From AP-15 sp963735445 (lineage in GTDB: Bacteria > Pseudomonadota > Alphaproteobacteria > ATCC43930 > CGMCC-115725): DNA of 64,000 nt. The position numbers were made by a program, and so were the translations under genes. The stretch covers positions 13,506 to 77,505 of the forward strand of contig CAVTLC010000016.1 of NCBI GenBank assembly GCA_963735445.1. Reading direction: 5' to 3'. Below are positions 27,301 through 35,366 of this stretch, one piece after another. Under the pieces are notes generated by a model. The model did no database searches and was not told the DNA's origin. It was given only the letters and a program-made list of their open reading frames with translations. Position 1 is the first letter of the stretch, and the number at the start of each line of letters is the position of its first letter.

Positions 27301-27655
27301 CTAGCCGGTACCCGCGAAATAGAGTTTCGGGTCGGCGGCGCGGATATGGGCTTCGGGGAGGCCCCAACTCACGGCGCACGATATTGGCGCCGGCGACCAA
27401 TGACACGCATTTGTAATAGGCAATGCGGCGCGACAGTCCCTCGCGGCCAAAGCCGCAATCGGTGGTGATGACCAGCCGCTCGGGCGGGATGTATTCGAGC
27501 GCCTTGCGGATCAGCCCGGCGACATGCTCGGGCGGCTCGACGATCGTATTGCAGTGATTGACGACGCCGGTGCCGATCTTTTTGTCGGTCCTGAATTTCG
27601 CGAACAGCGGGCCGCGCCTCAGGCTGGCCCGAGGACGGGCTTCGGCCGGGGTAGT
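27301..27655 (-). pseudogene. 3' remnant of a cobalamin-independent methionine synthase-like gene
   Basis: About 118 codons coding PLFAKFRTDKKIGTGVVNHCN, EPPEHVAGLIRKALEYIPPERLVITTDCGFGREGLSRRIAYYK, AGANIVRRELG and, after one extra base near 27362, LPEAHIRAADPKLYFAGTG and stop. This is the C-terminal third of MetE/MetE-like enzymes, including the zinc-ligand Cys in TDCGF. A stop codon lies immediately upstream in frame and the first two thirds are missing, so it is a true truncation next to the TIR-CHAT gene. Bases 27244-27300 are featureless. Confidence 0.75.
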
Positions 27656-27669
27656 GTCCTAATTGTAAT

Positions 27670-28020
27670 TCAGCGGATCGCCTTTCCTTGTATCAGTTCA
27701 AAGACGAGACTATCGGCGCTCACGGCGATGCTCTGCGAGGGGTGGGCGGCGCAGTACTTGTCGATCCACGCGAGCATTCCGCGACCATCCGTTGCCTTAC
27801 TTGCGTTGTCGTCAGTCAGCACGCCGTAGCGGTTGAACGCCGAAACAAAACCAAAAACCCACGCTTCATATTCGACGCGATCGCGGGTTCCGACACTTGT
27901 TGTCCATGCTCGACAGGATCGTACGCCGGCGCCGAAATTGGTCCAGGTTTCCGCGGCTCTGCCAGGAACAATCAACATGGTGGTCATGATCACCCCGAGG
28001 AGGCAAACGGCCAATTTCAT
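27670..28020 (-). CDS. Small exported protein, unrecognised family
   Basis: 116 residues with a signal peptide (MKLAVCLLGVIMTTMLIVPGRAA). The mature part has SCRAWTTSVGTRDRVEYEAWVFGFVSAFNRYG and MLAWIDKYCAAHPSQSIAVSADSLVFEL, with two cysteines that could pair. The general look (Cys, aromatic GF/GFVS stretch, DKYCxxHP) recalls the Rap1a/HdeA-like small periplasmic proteins common in Bradyrhizobium-type genomes, but I cannot assign it. The start is taken at the signal-peptide Met; the frame is open upstream. Periplasmic location inferred. Confidence 0.65.
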   Translation of the reverse strand: MKLAVCLLGVIMTTMLIVPGRAAETWTNFGAGVRSCRAWTTSVGTRDRVEYEAWVFGFVSAFNRYGVLTDDNASKATDGRGMLAWIDKYCAAHPSQSIAVSADSLVFELIQGKAIR

Positions 28021-28284
28021 GATTGACGACCCCCAATAACAATAGCGGCCCGAACTGCAGCATAGGGGCTGTCGACGGGCGGCTGATGCAATGCCGCGAA
28101 ACAGCGCCGTTTTGCCCTCCTGGGATGGGCAAGACGAGATTGCTTCGTCGCTCCGGTGGTAGCAACGACGGCCATTTGCGGTATCATTGTGCGCCCAGGG
28201 GTGGGTGCAGGCCGGCCGAGGATAAACTCCGCGAAGCAATCTTGATGATCGCAGTGCGTTGATACCGAAGTAAAATTCGTATCG

Positions 28285-28668
28285 CTAGTTGCTGGTGCGG
28301 AAGGTGTAGCGGCAGCTTGGCGATTTGAGGCGGGCGGTGACCGTGTTGCCTTGAATATACCCGCTCATGCTGATCCGCCCCTTTGGCAGGCGCTGGGAGG
28401 CGTGAAACGACCCGTTTTCGGCAATTTGCCCGCGCAACACGGTATCAAAGCGCGGGTCATATTTGAATTGGACCTGGCCGCCCGAGATCGTCATCGGATA
28501 GACCGCACCCGGAGGCGGCTCGGTGCAGTCGCCGCGGACGGTTTTCAGCAGCTTGAGTTCGCCGACATACTGGCCGTCAAACCGGGTCGCGCCCTGCGCC
28601 CAGGCGAGATTGGCTGCTGACGCGAATGCCGCCGCGAGCAGCAGAGCCAGTCCTTGCCATTTCAACAT
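28285..28668 (-). CDS. Small exported protein, unrecognised
   Basis: 127 residues beginning with a clear signal peptide (MLKWQGLALLLAAAFASAANLAWAQG, cleavage after AWA). The mature domain, RFDGQYVGELKLLKTVRGDC to SPSCRYTFRTSN, alternates short beta-strand-like segments and carries two cysteines near its ends, suggesting a small disulfide-closed beta protein. A GGGGGAAA element precedes the ATG at 28668. Similar short proteins with FDGxYxG are frequent in Rhizobiales with unknown role. The 264 bases to the left contain nothing else recognised. Confidence 0.7.
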   Translation of the reverse strand: MLKWQGLALLLAAAFASAANLAWAQGATRFDGQYVGELKLLKTVRGDCTEPPPGAVYPMTISGGQVQFKYDPRFDTVLRGQIAENGSFHASQRLPKGRISMSGYIQGNTVTARLKSPSCRYTFRTSN

Positions 28669-29142
28669 TCCGTTTCCCCCTTCGGACAATGCCGCCGGTT
28701 TTCGCTCCCCCATGCGGCGTCAGCCCACGCACGTATTCCGCGCGGAAAGGCCGCGACCGATCGCCCGCATCAATAGCGGCTTTCGGCCGCTCGAGCCATG
28801 CTGAGGTATGGGCGGTCATGCCAAAATGCCGGGCATCGCCGTGCGCGACCCCCGCCTCGTCACTTTCAATTTCGCCACGATGCGGGGGTAGCCTTGGCGT
28901 GACACGACGATCAAAGGTTTGCCGATGCGGCGTTCCCGTTATTCCCGGTTATCCGACGACAATTCCCGATAAGGCTGTCAAAAATTCCCGATTGCATTGC
29001 CAACGCGATCTTTGCCAAGCCGTTGTAATTGCTCGCCGATCGCCGATTTTTCCGGCCGCGATCGCAAAAATTCCCGGCTTATTCCCGGTTGCACGGGAAT
29101 TCGCCGGCCCCCCCGGCCGGCCGCCCAAAGCCCCCGGCACGG
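28669..29142. other. Gene-free stretch with a cluster of ATTCCCG words
   Basis: No convincing coding signal in 474 bases. Between about 28932 and 29102 the word TTCCCG occurs at least six times (CGTTCCCG, TATTCCCGG, AATTCCCGAT twice, AATTCCCGGC, TATTCCCGG), ending with the inverted CGGGAATT, in an otherwise AT-richer background. Degenerate ATTCCCG arrays of this kind occur in Bradyrhizobium-like intergenic DNA; function unknown. Confidence 0.55.
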
Positions 29143-29929
29143 CTACTCCGCCGATTGCGGCTCGGCCATCGAGCGATGCATCTCGGCGCTGACATCGGCC
29201 GGCAAGACATGGGCGATCGCCGAGCGCAGCTTGTTCTGCCAGCCGGTGATGACCTCGCCCTCGCCTTTCATCATCGCCTCGAAGCCCTGGCGCGCGACCT
29301 CGGCGGCATCGTCCTTTTTCGACTGCCCGATCTTGGTGTCCATCATGTCGGCGCGTTCGAAAAACTCGGTCTCGGTGGCGCCCGGCATCAGGCAGGTCAC
29401 CGAAACGCCGGTGTCCTTGAGCTCGTGGCGAAGGGCGAACGAAAACGAGTCGAGAAACGCCTTGGTGCCGTTATAGACCGCCTGATAGGTGCCGGGCATA
29501 AAGCCGGCGATCGAGCCGGTGATCAGGATGCGGCCCTTGCCGGCCCGCGCGCATGTCGCGCCCGATCTTTTGGATCAGGTAGATCGTGCCGGTGATGTTG
29601 GTATCGACGACGCGGCGCACGGCGGCGAAATCCTGGTCGAGGAAGGCCTTGCCCAATCCGCGTCCGGCATTCGCCAACAGCGCCTCGACCCGACGGCCGC
29701 GGGTCGCCGCATAAAGCTTGTCGACCCCATCGAGGGTCGCGAGATCGGCCTGCACCGGCTCGACCTCGATGCCCAGTTTGCGGAAGTCCGCCGCCGCGTT
29801 TTCGATTTCGGGCTCGTCAGCGGCGACGATCAGGTCAAAGCCGTTTTCGGCGCATTGTTTGGCCAATTCGTATCCAATCCCGGTCGAGGCGCCGGTGACC
29901 ACGGCAAGCGGGCGAGCGGCTGATGCCAT
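29143..29929 (-). CDS. Short-chain dehydrogenase, apparent frameshift
   Basis: Classical SDR of 261 residues after correcting one extra base near 29545. The N-terminal part has the TGASTGIG cofactor motif, DLA after the fourth strand, and ANAGRG; after the shift the frame continues with MPGTYQAVYNGTKAFLDSFSFALRHEL, containing the YxxxK pair YNGTK, and PGATETEFFERADM. Together these match the YdfG/DltE-like SDR group. It reads leftwards and is followed at its 5' side by another SDR 48 bases away, probably one transcript. Substrate unknown. Confidence 0.78.
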
Positions 29930-29977
29930 CGCAAATCTCCTAATAGATTGGGTTGGTTTAGCTGCCGGGTGCCGCGG

Positions 29978-30835
29978 TCAAAGGATCGGTTTGCCGCCGG
30001 TCACGCCGACCATCGTGCCCGAGACATAGCTCGCCTGGTCGCTCGCCAAGAGAACATAGACGGGCGCCAGCTCGCAGGGCTGCGCCGGCCGTTTCATCGG
30101 GACTTGCTCGCCGAAATGGCTGACTTTTTCGGGGGGCATGGTCGATGGGATCAGCGGCGTCCAAACCGGGCCCGGGGCCACTGCGTTGACGCGGATGTCG
30201 CGCTCGGCCAAGAGCTGCGCCAGACCGCCGGTGTAATTCTGGATCGCCCCTTTGGTCGTCGCATAGGCGAGCAGTTGCGGGCTCGGGCTGTCGGCGTTGA
30301 TCGAGGCGGTATTGATGATCGCACTGCCGCGCGGCATGTGCTTGAGCGCCGCCTTGGTCAAATAAAACATTGCAAAAATATTCACTCTGAAAGTGCGGTC
30401 CCATTCCTCGTCCGAGATTTCCTCGGGCGAATTAAACGTCATCTGGTGCGCCGCATTATTGACCAGGATGTCAATCCGGCCGAACGTCTCGACGGTTTTT
30501 TCGACGAGCTTGCGGCAATGTTTTGGGTCAGCGATGTCGCCGGGCAGCAGCAGGGATTGGCGGCCGGCTTCGTCGACCAGACGCTTGGTTTCGCGCGCGT
30601 CGTCCTCTTCGTTCAAATAAGATACGGCAACATCGGCGCCTTCCCGGGCGAAGGCCAGCGCCACCGCCCGCCCGATACCGGAATCGCCGCCGGTGATCAG
30701 CGCCCTCTTGTCTTTCAATCGGCCACAGCCCTGATAGCTGTTTTCGCCGTAATCGGGGCGCGGGTTCATTGCAGAACTCGAGCCGGGAACCGGCTGCTGT
30801 TGGTTGGGGAACGGCGGTTTGGGGAAATCTAACAT
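29978..30835 (-). CDS. SDR family oxidoreductase (YghA/GSP39 type)
   Basis: 285-residue SDR with the N-terminal extension typical of the YghA/YdaD general-stress group (proline-rich start, then YGENSYQGCGRLKDKRALITGGDSGIG). Cofactor motif TGGDSGIG, structural NNAA, catalytic Ser in NTASINAD and YATTK. A C-terminal VTGGKPIL replaces the usual DGG. Such enzymes are stress-associated and often listed as glucose/ribitol dehydrogenase-like. Divergent from the Mrp operon; the 230-base intergenic region 30836-31065 has no gene and must hold both promoters. Confidence 0.88.
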   Translation of the reverse strand: MLDFPKPPFPNQQQPVPGSSSAMNPRPDYGENSYQGCGRLKDKRALITGGDSGIGRAVALAFAREGADVAVSYLNEEDDARETKRLVDEAGRQSLLLPGDIADPKHCRKLVEKTVETFGRIDILVNNAAHQMTFNSPEEISDEEWDRTFRVNIFAMFYLTKAALKHMPRGSAIINTASINADSPSPQLLAYATTKGAIQNYTGGLAQLLAERDIRVNAVAPGPVWTPLIPSTMPPEKVSHFGEQVPMKRPAQPCELAPVYVLLASDQASYVSGTMVGVTGGKPIL

Positions 30836-31065
30836 GGAATGCCTTCGAGGGTTAGAGTTCGAATAACCTCTTTAACCATCGACCAGACATTCGGTTTCAC
30901 GCCTCTCCCGATGTTTTTGTCTTGGATCAATTTAATAGATCAAGGGCAGCGCTGCTTGCGGTTCGGGCGAATTAGCGCATTAAAGAGGATGGCCCCGCGC
31001 TGTTAGTTTTGTCCTTGGCGAAACCTATTCGGTCCGCCGGTGTTTCGTCCGGGCGGAGGAAAGGT

Positions 31066-31518
31066 ATGTTGCTGTTCATCGGTGCGTGGGCGCTATTGTC
31101 GCTGGCCTACCTGCTGCTCGTCGGTCAGGCATCGGCCGACGAACTCGGTTTGACGATCGTATGTGGGCTGGGCGCCGCGGTTTGGTCTGTCGCCATCAGA
31201 AAAGTGGCCGTTCTTCGCTTCCGGTTCGAGCCGACTGCCGCCGCGGTCATCATAGCGGCCCTCGCCAAACTGCCGCGCGCTGTCGCGGGCGTCGCCGCCG
31301 CCCTTGTCCGCGTCCGACCCGGCCTCATGGTTCGGGAATCCTTTGTTCGCGGCCGCGATCTCGACCCGGCTGATGCCGCCCGACGGGCTGTCGTGTTGCT
31401 GGCATCGTCATTGACCCCGGATAAATTCGCCTTGCGGATGCCCCACGGGCGCGACGAGATCGAGTTGCACAGCTTGGTCGGGCCGCCAGCGAAGAGCGAT
31501 GCCCGATGGCCAGTATGA
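31066..31518 (+). CDS. Mrp/Mnh cation antiporter subunit E
   Basis: Membrane subunit of a multisubunit Na+(K+)/H+ antiporter, about 150 residues. Two N-terminal hydrophobic helices, FEPTAAAVIIAALAKLPRAV, and the family-typical end RRAVVLLASSLTPDKFALRMP (the conserved TPxT-like SLTPDK and downstream beta segment). The ATG at 31066 with GGAGGAAAGG upstream is preferred over an upstream TTG. First gene of a tightly overlapping seven-gene operon. Confidence 0.8.
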   Translation: MLLFIGAWALLSLAYLLLVGQASADELGLTIVCGLGAAVWSVAIRKVAVLRFRFEPTAAAVIIAALAKLPRAVAGVAAALVRVRPGLMVRESFVRGRDLDPADAARRAVVLLASSLTPDKFALRMPHGRDEIELHSLVGPPAKSDARWPV

Positions 31519-31766
31519 CGATCTGGCTCGCCGCGACGATTGCCCTTGTCCCGCCTTTGGCGATAGCAGCGCTGATGTGCGCTCGGGGCAATCTGGCAGA
31601 GCGGTTCGCCGCGGTGCAGTTGGCCGGGTCGATCGCTGTGCTGCTTTTGGTCATGATGTCTTTCGCGTTCGATCAGGCCTCGTCGATCGATCTGGCGCTG
31701 ACATTGGCACTCCTGACGTTACCCGCGACATTGCTCTATGCCGTGTTTGTCGAGCGCTGGCTGTGA
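31506..31766 (+). CDS. Mrp/Mnh cation antiporter subunit F
   Basis: 86-residue protein with three hydrophobic segments (LAATIALVPPLAIAALM, LAGSIAVLLLVMMSFAF, LALTLALLTLPATLLYAVFV), the standard MrpF/MnhF layout. It overlaps the E-subunit gene; a second in-frame ATG at 31515 forms an ATGA overlap with the E stop and could be the true start. It ends in a GTGA overlap with subunit G. Confidence 0.8.
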   Translation: MASMTIWLAATIALVPPLAIAALMCARGNLAERFAAVQLAGSIAVLLLVMMSFAFDQASSIDLALTLALLTLPATLLYAVFVERWL

Positions 31767-32047
31767 CGGTCGCGATTGGCATCCTGCTTGGGCTGTCGGT
31801 GCTGTCCGCTTGGCTCGCGAGCGTCGGATTCCTGCGGTTCGACAGCGCGCTTGACCGCTTGCACTGTGCCAGTTTTGTCAACGCAGCCGGCGGGCTCACC
31901 GTCACGATCGCCGTCATCGTCCATGACGGAATGAGCGACCGCTCGCTGAAGACAATCGCGGTGTTCGCGATCCTGCTGCTTGGTGGCGCAGCATTGACCC
32001 ACGCCGCCGGGCGCGCGCTGGTATTGCGCGACGGAGCCGGGCGATGA
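31763..32047 (+). CDS. Mrp/Mnh cation antiporter subunit G
   Basis: 94-residue, three-helix subunit. VTVAIGILLGLSVLSAWLASVGFLRFDSALDRLHCASFVNAAGG contains the MrpG signature (GxxRxxxxxxRLHxxxxxxxxG). The GTG start at 31763 overlaps the F stop as GTGA, arguing for coupling. Upstream open frame is just the shadow of subunit F. Confidence 0.82.
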   Translation: MTVAIGILLGLSVLSAWLASVGFLRFDSALDRLHCASFVNAAGGLTVTIAVIVHDGMSDRSLKTIAVFAILLLGGAALTHAAGRALVLRDGAGR

Positions 32048-32289
32048 CGATCCTGTTGGCCGGCCTGCTGTTACTCACCATTGTTTCGGGAAGCGGCGTG
32101 GTCCTGTCACGCGATCCGCGCCGCCAAGTGTTCGCGCTAGCTGTAAATGGCACGGTGCTGGCGGCGCTGTTTTTTGCACTGCAGGCGCCGGACGTCGCAT
32201 TATCCGAACTGGCGGTGGGAACCGCGGCCACCCCGCTGCTGTTCCTGGCAACTCTCGCCGCCATCAGAATGAATCGCCAGCGGCAATGA
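32044..32289 (+). CDS. MbhD-like antiporter subunit (DUF4040, equivalent to an MrpA C-terminal segment)
   Basis: 81 residues, three hydrophobic stretches, with FALAVNGTVLAALFFALQAPDVALSELAVGTAATPLLFLATLAA. The APDVALSELAVG motif is characteristic of the MbhD/DUF4040 domain, which in Mrp antiporters is part of the C-terminus of MrpA and in archaeal membrane-bound hydrogenases is the separate subunit MbhD. Here it is separate, between G and B, as in the Mbh order. Four-base overlaps on both sides. Confidence 0.8.
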   Translation: MTILLAGLLLLTIVSGSGVVLSRDPRRQVFALAVNGTVLAALFFALQAPDVALSELAVGTAATPLLFLATLAAIRMNRQRQ

Positions 32290-33047
32290 CGCCCAGATGG
32301 CGCAGCGCGCTCCTCGGGCTCGCCGGAATTTGCCTCGCCCCGGCGGTATGGCGGGTGGCTGCCGCCCTCCCCGCTTTTGGCAAGCCAACCGAGCAATACG
32401 GGCCGGCCGTCAATCGCTTGGGGCCGCCATTGCGCCACGTGTCCAACATGGTCAGTGCGGTCAATTTCGACTTTCGCGGGATCGACACGCTGGGCGAGGA
32501 ATTTATGCTGCTCTGCGCCGTTACCGGCGCCGTGGTTCTGCTGCGCGGGGCGCGCGGTGAGGATCTGAGCGCCAAGGCCGGCAGGCTGGAGGGTCGCGCC
32601 GTCATCGGCCGCGCCGAGTCGACGATCCTGATTTGTCGTCTGCTGGGCCCAGTGGTTCTGTTGTTCGGGCTCTATATGGCGCTGCACGCGATGGTCACTC
32701 CCGGCGGCGGCTTTCAGGGTGGTGTGATCATCGCCTCCGGTCTGTTGCTGACCTATCTCGGCGAGGGCTATCGAGGCTGGCGCGAACTCGTCGGTTCGCA
32801 CGTCATGGCTGCCTTCGAGGGCGGCGGCGCATTGCTGTTCGCACTGGCCGGTCTGGCGCCGATGGCAACCGGCGCCGCTTTTATGCAGAACGTACTGCCG
32901 TTGGGCACCTTCCGCGATGTCTTTTCCGGCGGATTAATGGTCGTCGTCAATGCCGGGGTCGGCTTTGCTGTGACCGGCGGCTTCGCCATGCTGTTCATAG
33001 AATTCCTCGAGGAGACTCGGGCGCTGAAGTCCGAGGACGCGGCATGA
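32286..33047 (+). CDS. Fused MbhE-like/MrpB antiporter subunit
   Basis: 253 residues. The N-terminal ~85 residues (VSNMVSAVNFDFRGIDTLGEEFMLLCAVTGAVVLL) match the MbhE-like end of MrpA (the RG-DT-GE motif); residues ~105-250 match MrpB/MnhB (LICRLLGPVVLLFGLYMALHAMVTPGGGFQGGVIIASGLLLTYL). So two subunits that are separate in Mbh are fused here. ATGA overlaps on both sides. Confidence 0.82.
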   Translation: MTPRWRSALLGLAGICLAPAVWRVAAALPAFGKPTEQYGPAVNRLGPPLRHVSNMVSAVNFDFRGIDTLGEEFMLLCAVTGAVVLLRGARGEDLSAKAGRLEGRAVIGRAESTILICRLLGPVVLLFGLYMALHAMVTPGGGFQGGVIIASGLLLTYLGEGYRGWRELVGSHVMAAFEGGGALLFALAGLAPMATGAAFMQNVLPLGTFRDVFSGGLMVVVNAGVGFAVTGGFAMLFIEFLEETRALKSEDAA

Positions 33048-33400
33048 GCGTTTTCCCGTGGCTGGTCGCGGCGTGGCTGTTCGGCATCGGGCTTTACGGA
33101 ATCGTGTCAAGCCGGAATTTTTTGCACCTGATCGGCTGCCTCTCGGTATGCCAGTCATCTACCTATGTCCTGCTGCTCTCGGTTGGATACCGTTGGGGCG
33201 CCGGCGCGCCGATCTTTTATGACCATCCACCCGGCACCCCGGCAGTCGATCCGGTGATACAGGCTTTGGTACTGACGGACATCGTCGTCGGCGCTACGAT
33301 TACCGCATTGCTATTGGCAATGGCGTTGCAGGTCGACCGCAAATATGCCGAACTCGACCCGCAGAAATTGCGCCCACTGGTCGCCAAAGCACACCGGTGA
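33044..33400 (+). CDS. Mrp/Mnh cation antiporter subunit C (NuoK-like)
   Basis: 118-residue NuoK-like subunit with three hydrophobic helices. LFGIGLYGIVSSRNFLHLIGCLSVCQSSTYVLLLSVGY and DPVIQALVLTDIVVGATITALLLAMAL match MrpC; the Asp in VLTDIVVG corresponds to the family PQALVLTAIVI position. ATG at 33044 overlaps the B stop. Forms the middle of the antiporter module, next to the proton-pumping D subunit. Confidence 0.85.
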   Translation: MSVFPWLVAAWLFGIGLYGIVSSRNFLHLIGCLSVCQSSTYVLLLSVGYRWGAGAPIFYDHPPGTPAVDPVIQALVLTDIVVGATITALLLAMALQVDRKYAELDPQKLRPLVAKAHR

Positions 33401-35163
33401 GCCTCGCTCTCAATCTCGTGCCATTAGCGGTCGCCTTGCCGCTGGCGGTCGCGGCGGCGATGCTCGCGGTCGCCCATTTGCTGCCGGCCCGCGTTCCCGA
33501 CGTGCTGGCGACACTCACCGCCCTCACCGTGGCGGGCATCTGCGCTTTCTTGGCGGTCGAGAGCGAGCGCCACGGCGTGCTGACTTATTGGTTCGGCGGC
33601 TGGACCCCACGGCCCGGCGTGGTTCTCGGGGTTGCCTTTGGCGTCGATCCGGCAAGCGCCTCGATCGCCAGCTTTATTGGTCTGTTGTTCGCCGCCGCTT
33701 TGGTCTTTGCTTGGGGCTATTTCGATGAGGTGCACGCGCATTTTCACGTACTGATGCTGCTGTTCCTGGCCGCCATGGTCGGCTTTTGCCTGACGCGGGA
33801 CCTGTTCAATCTATTCGTCTGGTTCGAGGTTATGAGTGTGGCGGCATTCGCATTGACAGCTTACCGGCTGGAGATGCCGTCATTGACCGGCGCGCTGAAC
33901 TTTACGGTCGCGAACAGTATTGCGAGCTTTATGATGCTAGGTGGCGTCGGGCTGATTTATGCCCGGGCCGGCGTGCTCGATTTTGAAGCACTCGGGCATG
34001 CGGTCGACCGCGCCGGCCCCGACCCGGTCTTGATCGGCGCATTCTGCCTGTTGTCCGCGGCGCTAATGATCAAGGCGGCGATCCTGCCGTTCCATTTCTG
34101 GTTGTCGGACGCGCACGCGGTGGCCCCGAGCCCGGTTTCGGTGATTTTCTCCGGGGCGATGGTCAGCCTCGGCCTGTTTGGTTTGGCCAAGCTGACGCTG
34201 CAGGTATTTGCCGATTCGGGACAGGCTCGCTTCCTGGTGCAGGATCTGTTCTTTGCGCTCGGCGCCGCCACCGCAATCGTCGGGGCGCTGATGACCCGAT
34301 CGCAGCGGCATCTCAAGCGTATGCTGGCATTCTCCACGATCAGCCATCTCGGGATTATGCTGACCGGGCTCGCCGCACTTTCCGCGACCGGGCTCGCCGG
34401 CCTCCTGGTCTATCTCGTGGGCCATGGATTGGTGAAGGGCGCGCTGTTTATGCTGGTCGGCGTCCTAATGGCCGAATGCGCTAAGGTCGATGAGTTGGAC
34501 CTGTTCGGCCGCGGCCGCGGTCTCGCACCGGCGGGCATCGCCATGGCCGTCGCGGCATTGCTGCTTGCCGGCGCGCCGTGGGGCCTGCTCGACGCCGGCA
34601 CGCGGTTCGTGCACGAGGCCGGCAGATCGGCATATGGCGGCTGGTTCGCGGCGGTATTGCTGATCGGCAGCGCACTGACCGGTGCCACCGTGCTGCGCGC
34701 TACTGGTCGCATTTTTCTCGGTTTGGGATCGGCGCCCAACCCGGAAGAGAGCGCGTCGCCGAGCGATGACGAGCAGGAACAGAGCTCGCGCCCGCTCTGG
34801 CTGATGATGGCGCCGATTATCGTGCTGCTCGCCCTGTGCCTGCTGCCGGGAAGTCTCGCCGAGGCGATTGCTCCCCAATTTGTCGGGATGTTCGCCCCCG
34901 TATTTGCCGAACATGGGCAGGGAGCGGTTGTTGGCTCATCTTCGACGACGTTGGCGTGGGCCTCGACCGCGCTTGCCGTCGGCATCGCAAGTTTTGATCT
35001 GGCGCGGGATCGCCTTTCGCGGGCGCTCACTGGGGCAATCGATGCCGTCGCCGACCTTCCGTACCGAGTGCTCGACCCGCTCCACAGCGGTCTCGTTGGC
35101 GATTACGTGGTGTGGATCGCGCTCGGTTTGGCGTGCTTTACCGTGACTCTGGCGTTTTCTTAA
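33397..35163 (+). CDS. Mrp/Mnh antiporter subunit D (NuoM/NuoN-like)
   Basis: 588-residue polytopic ion-translocating subunit (about 14 hydrophobic helices). LTRDLFNLFVWFEVMSVAAFAL carries the key helix-5 Glu; IKAAILPFHFWLSDAHAVAPSPVSVIFSGAMVSLG is the Proton_antipo_M hallmark with the functional Lys and broken helix. It has a GTG start in a GTGA overlap with C. Length fits MrpD rather than MrpA (~800-1000). It is the only NuoL/M/N-like protein in the operon, so the complex has one pumping channel unless another subunit is encoded elsewhere. Confidence 0.87.
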   Translation: MSLALNLVPLAVALPLAVAAAMLAVAHLLPARVPDVLATLTALTVAGICAFLAVESERHGVLTYWFGGWTPRPGVVLGVAFGVDPASASIASFIGLLFAAALVFAWGYFDEVHAHFHVLMLLFLAAMVGFCLTRDLFNLFVWFEVMSVAAFALTAYRLEMPSLTGALNFTVANSIASFMMLGGVGLIYARAGVLDFEALGHAVDRAGPDPVLIGAFCLLSAALMIKAAILPFHFWLSDAHAVAPSPVSVIFSGAMVSLGLFGLAKLTLQVFADSGQARFLVQDLFFALGAATAIVGALMTRSQRHLKRMLAFSTISHLGIMLTGLAALSATGLAGLLVYLVGHGLVKGALFMLVGVLMAECAKVDELDLFGRGRGLAPAGIAMAVAALLLAGAPWGLLDAGTRFVHEAGRSAYGGWFAAVLLIGSALTGATVLRATGRIFLGLGSAPNPEESASPSDDEQEQSSRPLWLMMAPIIVLLALCLLPGSLAEAIAPQFVGMFAPVFAEHGQGAVVGSSSTTLAWASTALAVGIASFDLARDRLSRALTGAIDAVADLPYRVLDPLHSGLVGDYVVWIALGLACFTVTLAFS

Positions 35164-35366
35164 AAGCTCGGGCCTTCATCGGCCAATCGCTTAGATGCCG
35201 ATCGCTTCGATATTGTAAGCGACCCGCTCCTCTCCGGAACCGGCATAACCTGAATACGGTTAGCCGATTACCTGGAACGAGCGAGATCATGTGCAGCAGT
35301 AAAAAAACGGTCGGAGAGGCCACGGGTAGCGACCTGCGCAACGCCGGTCGGCGCGACAGGCATTAG

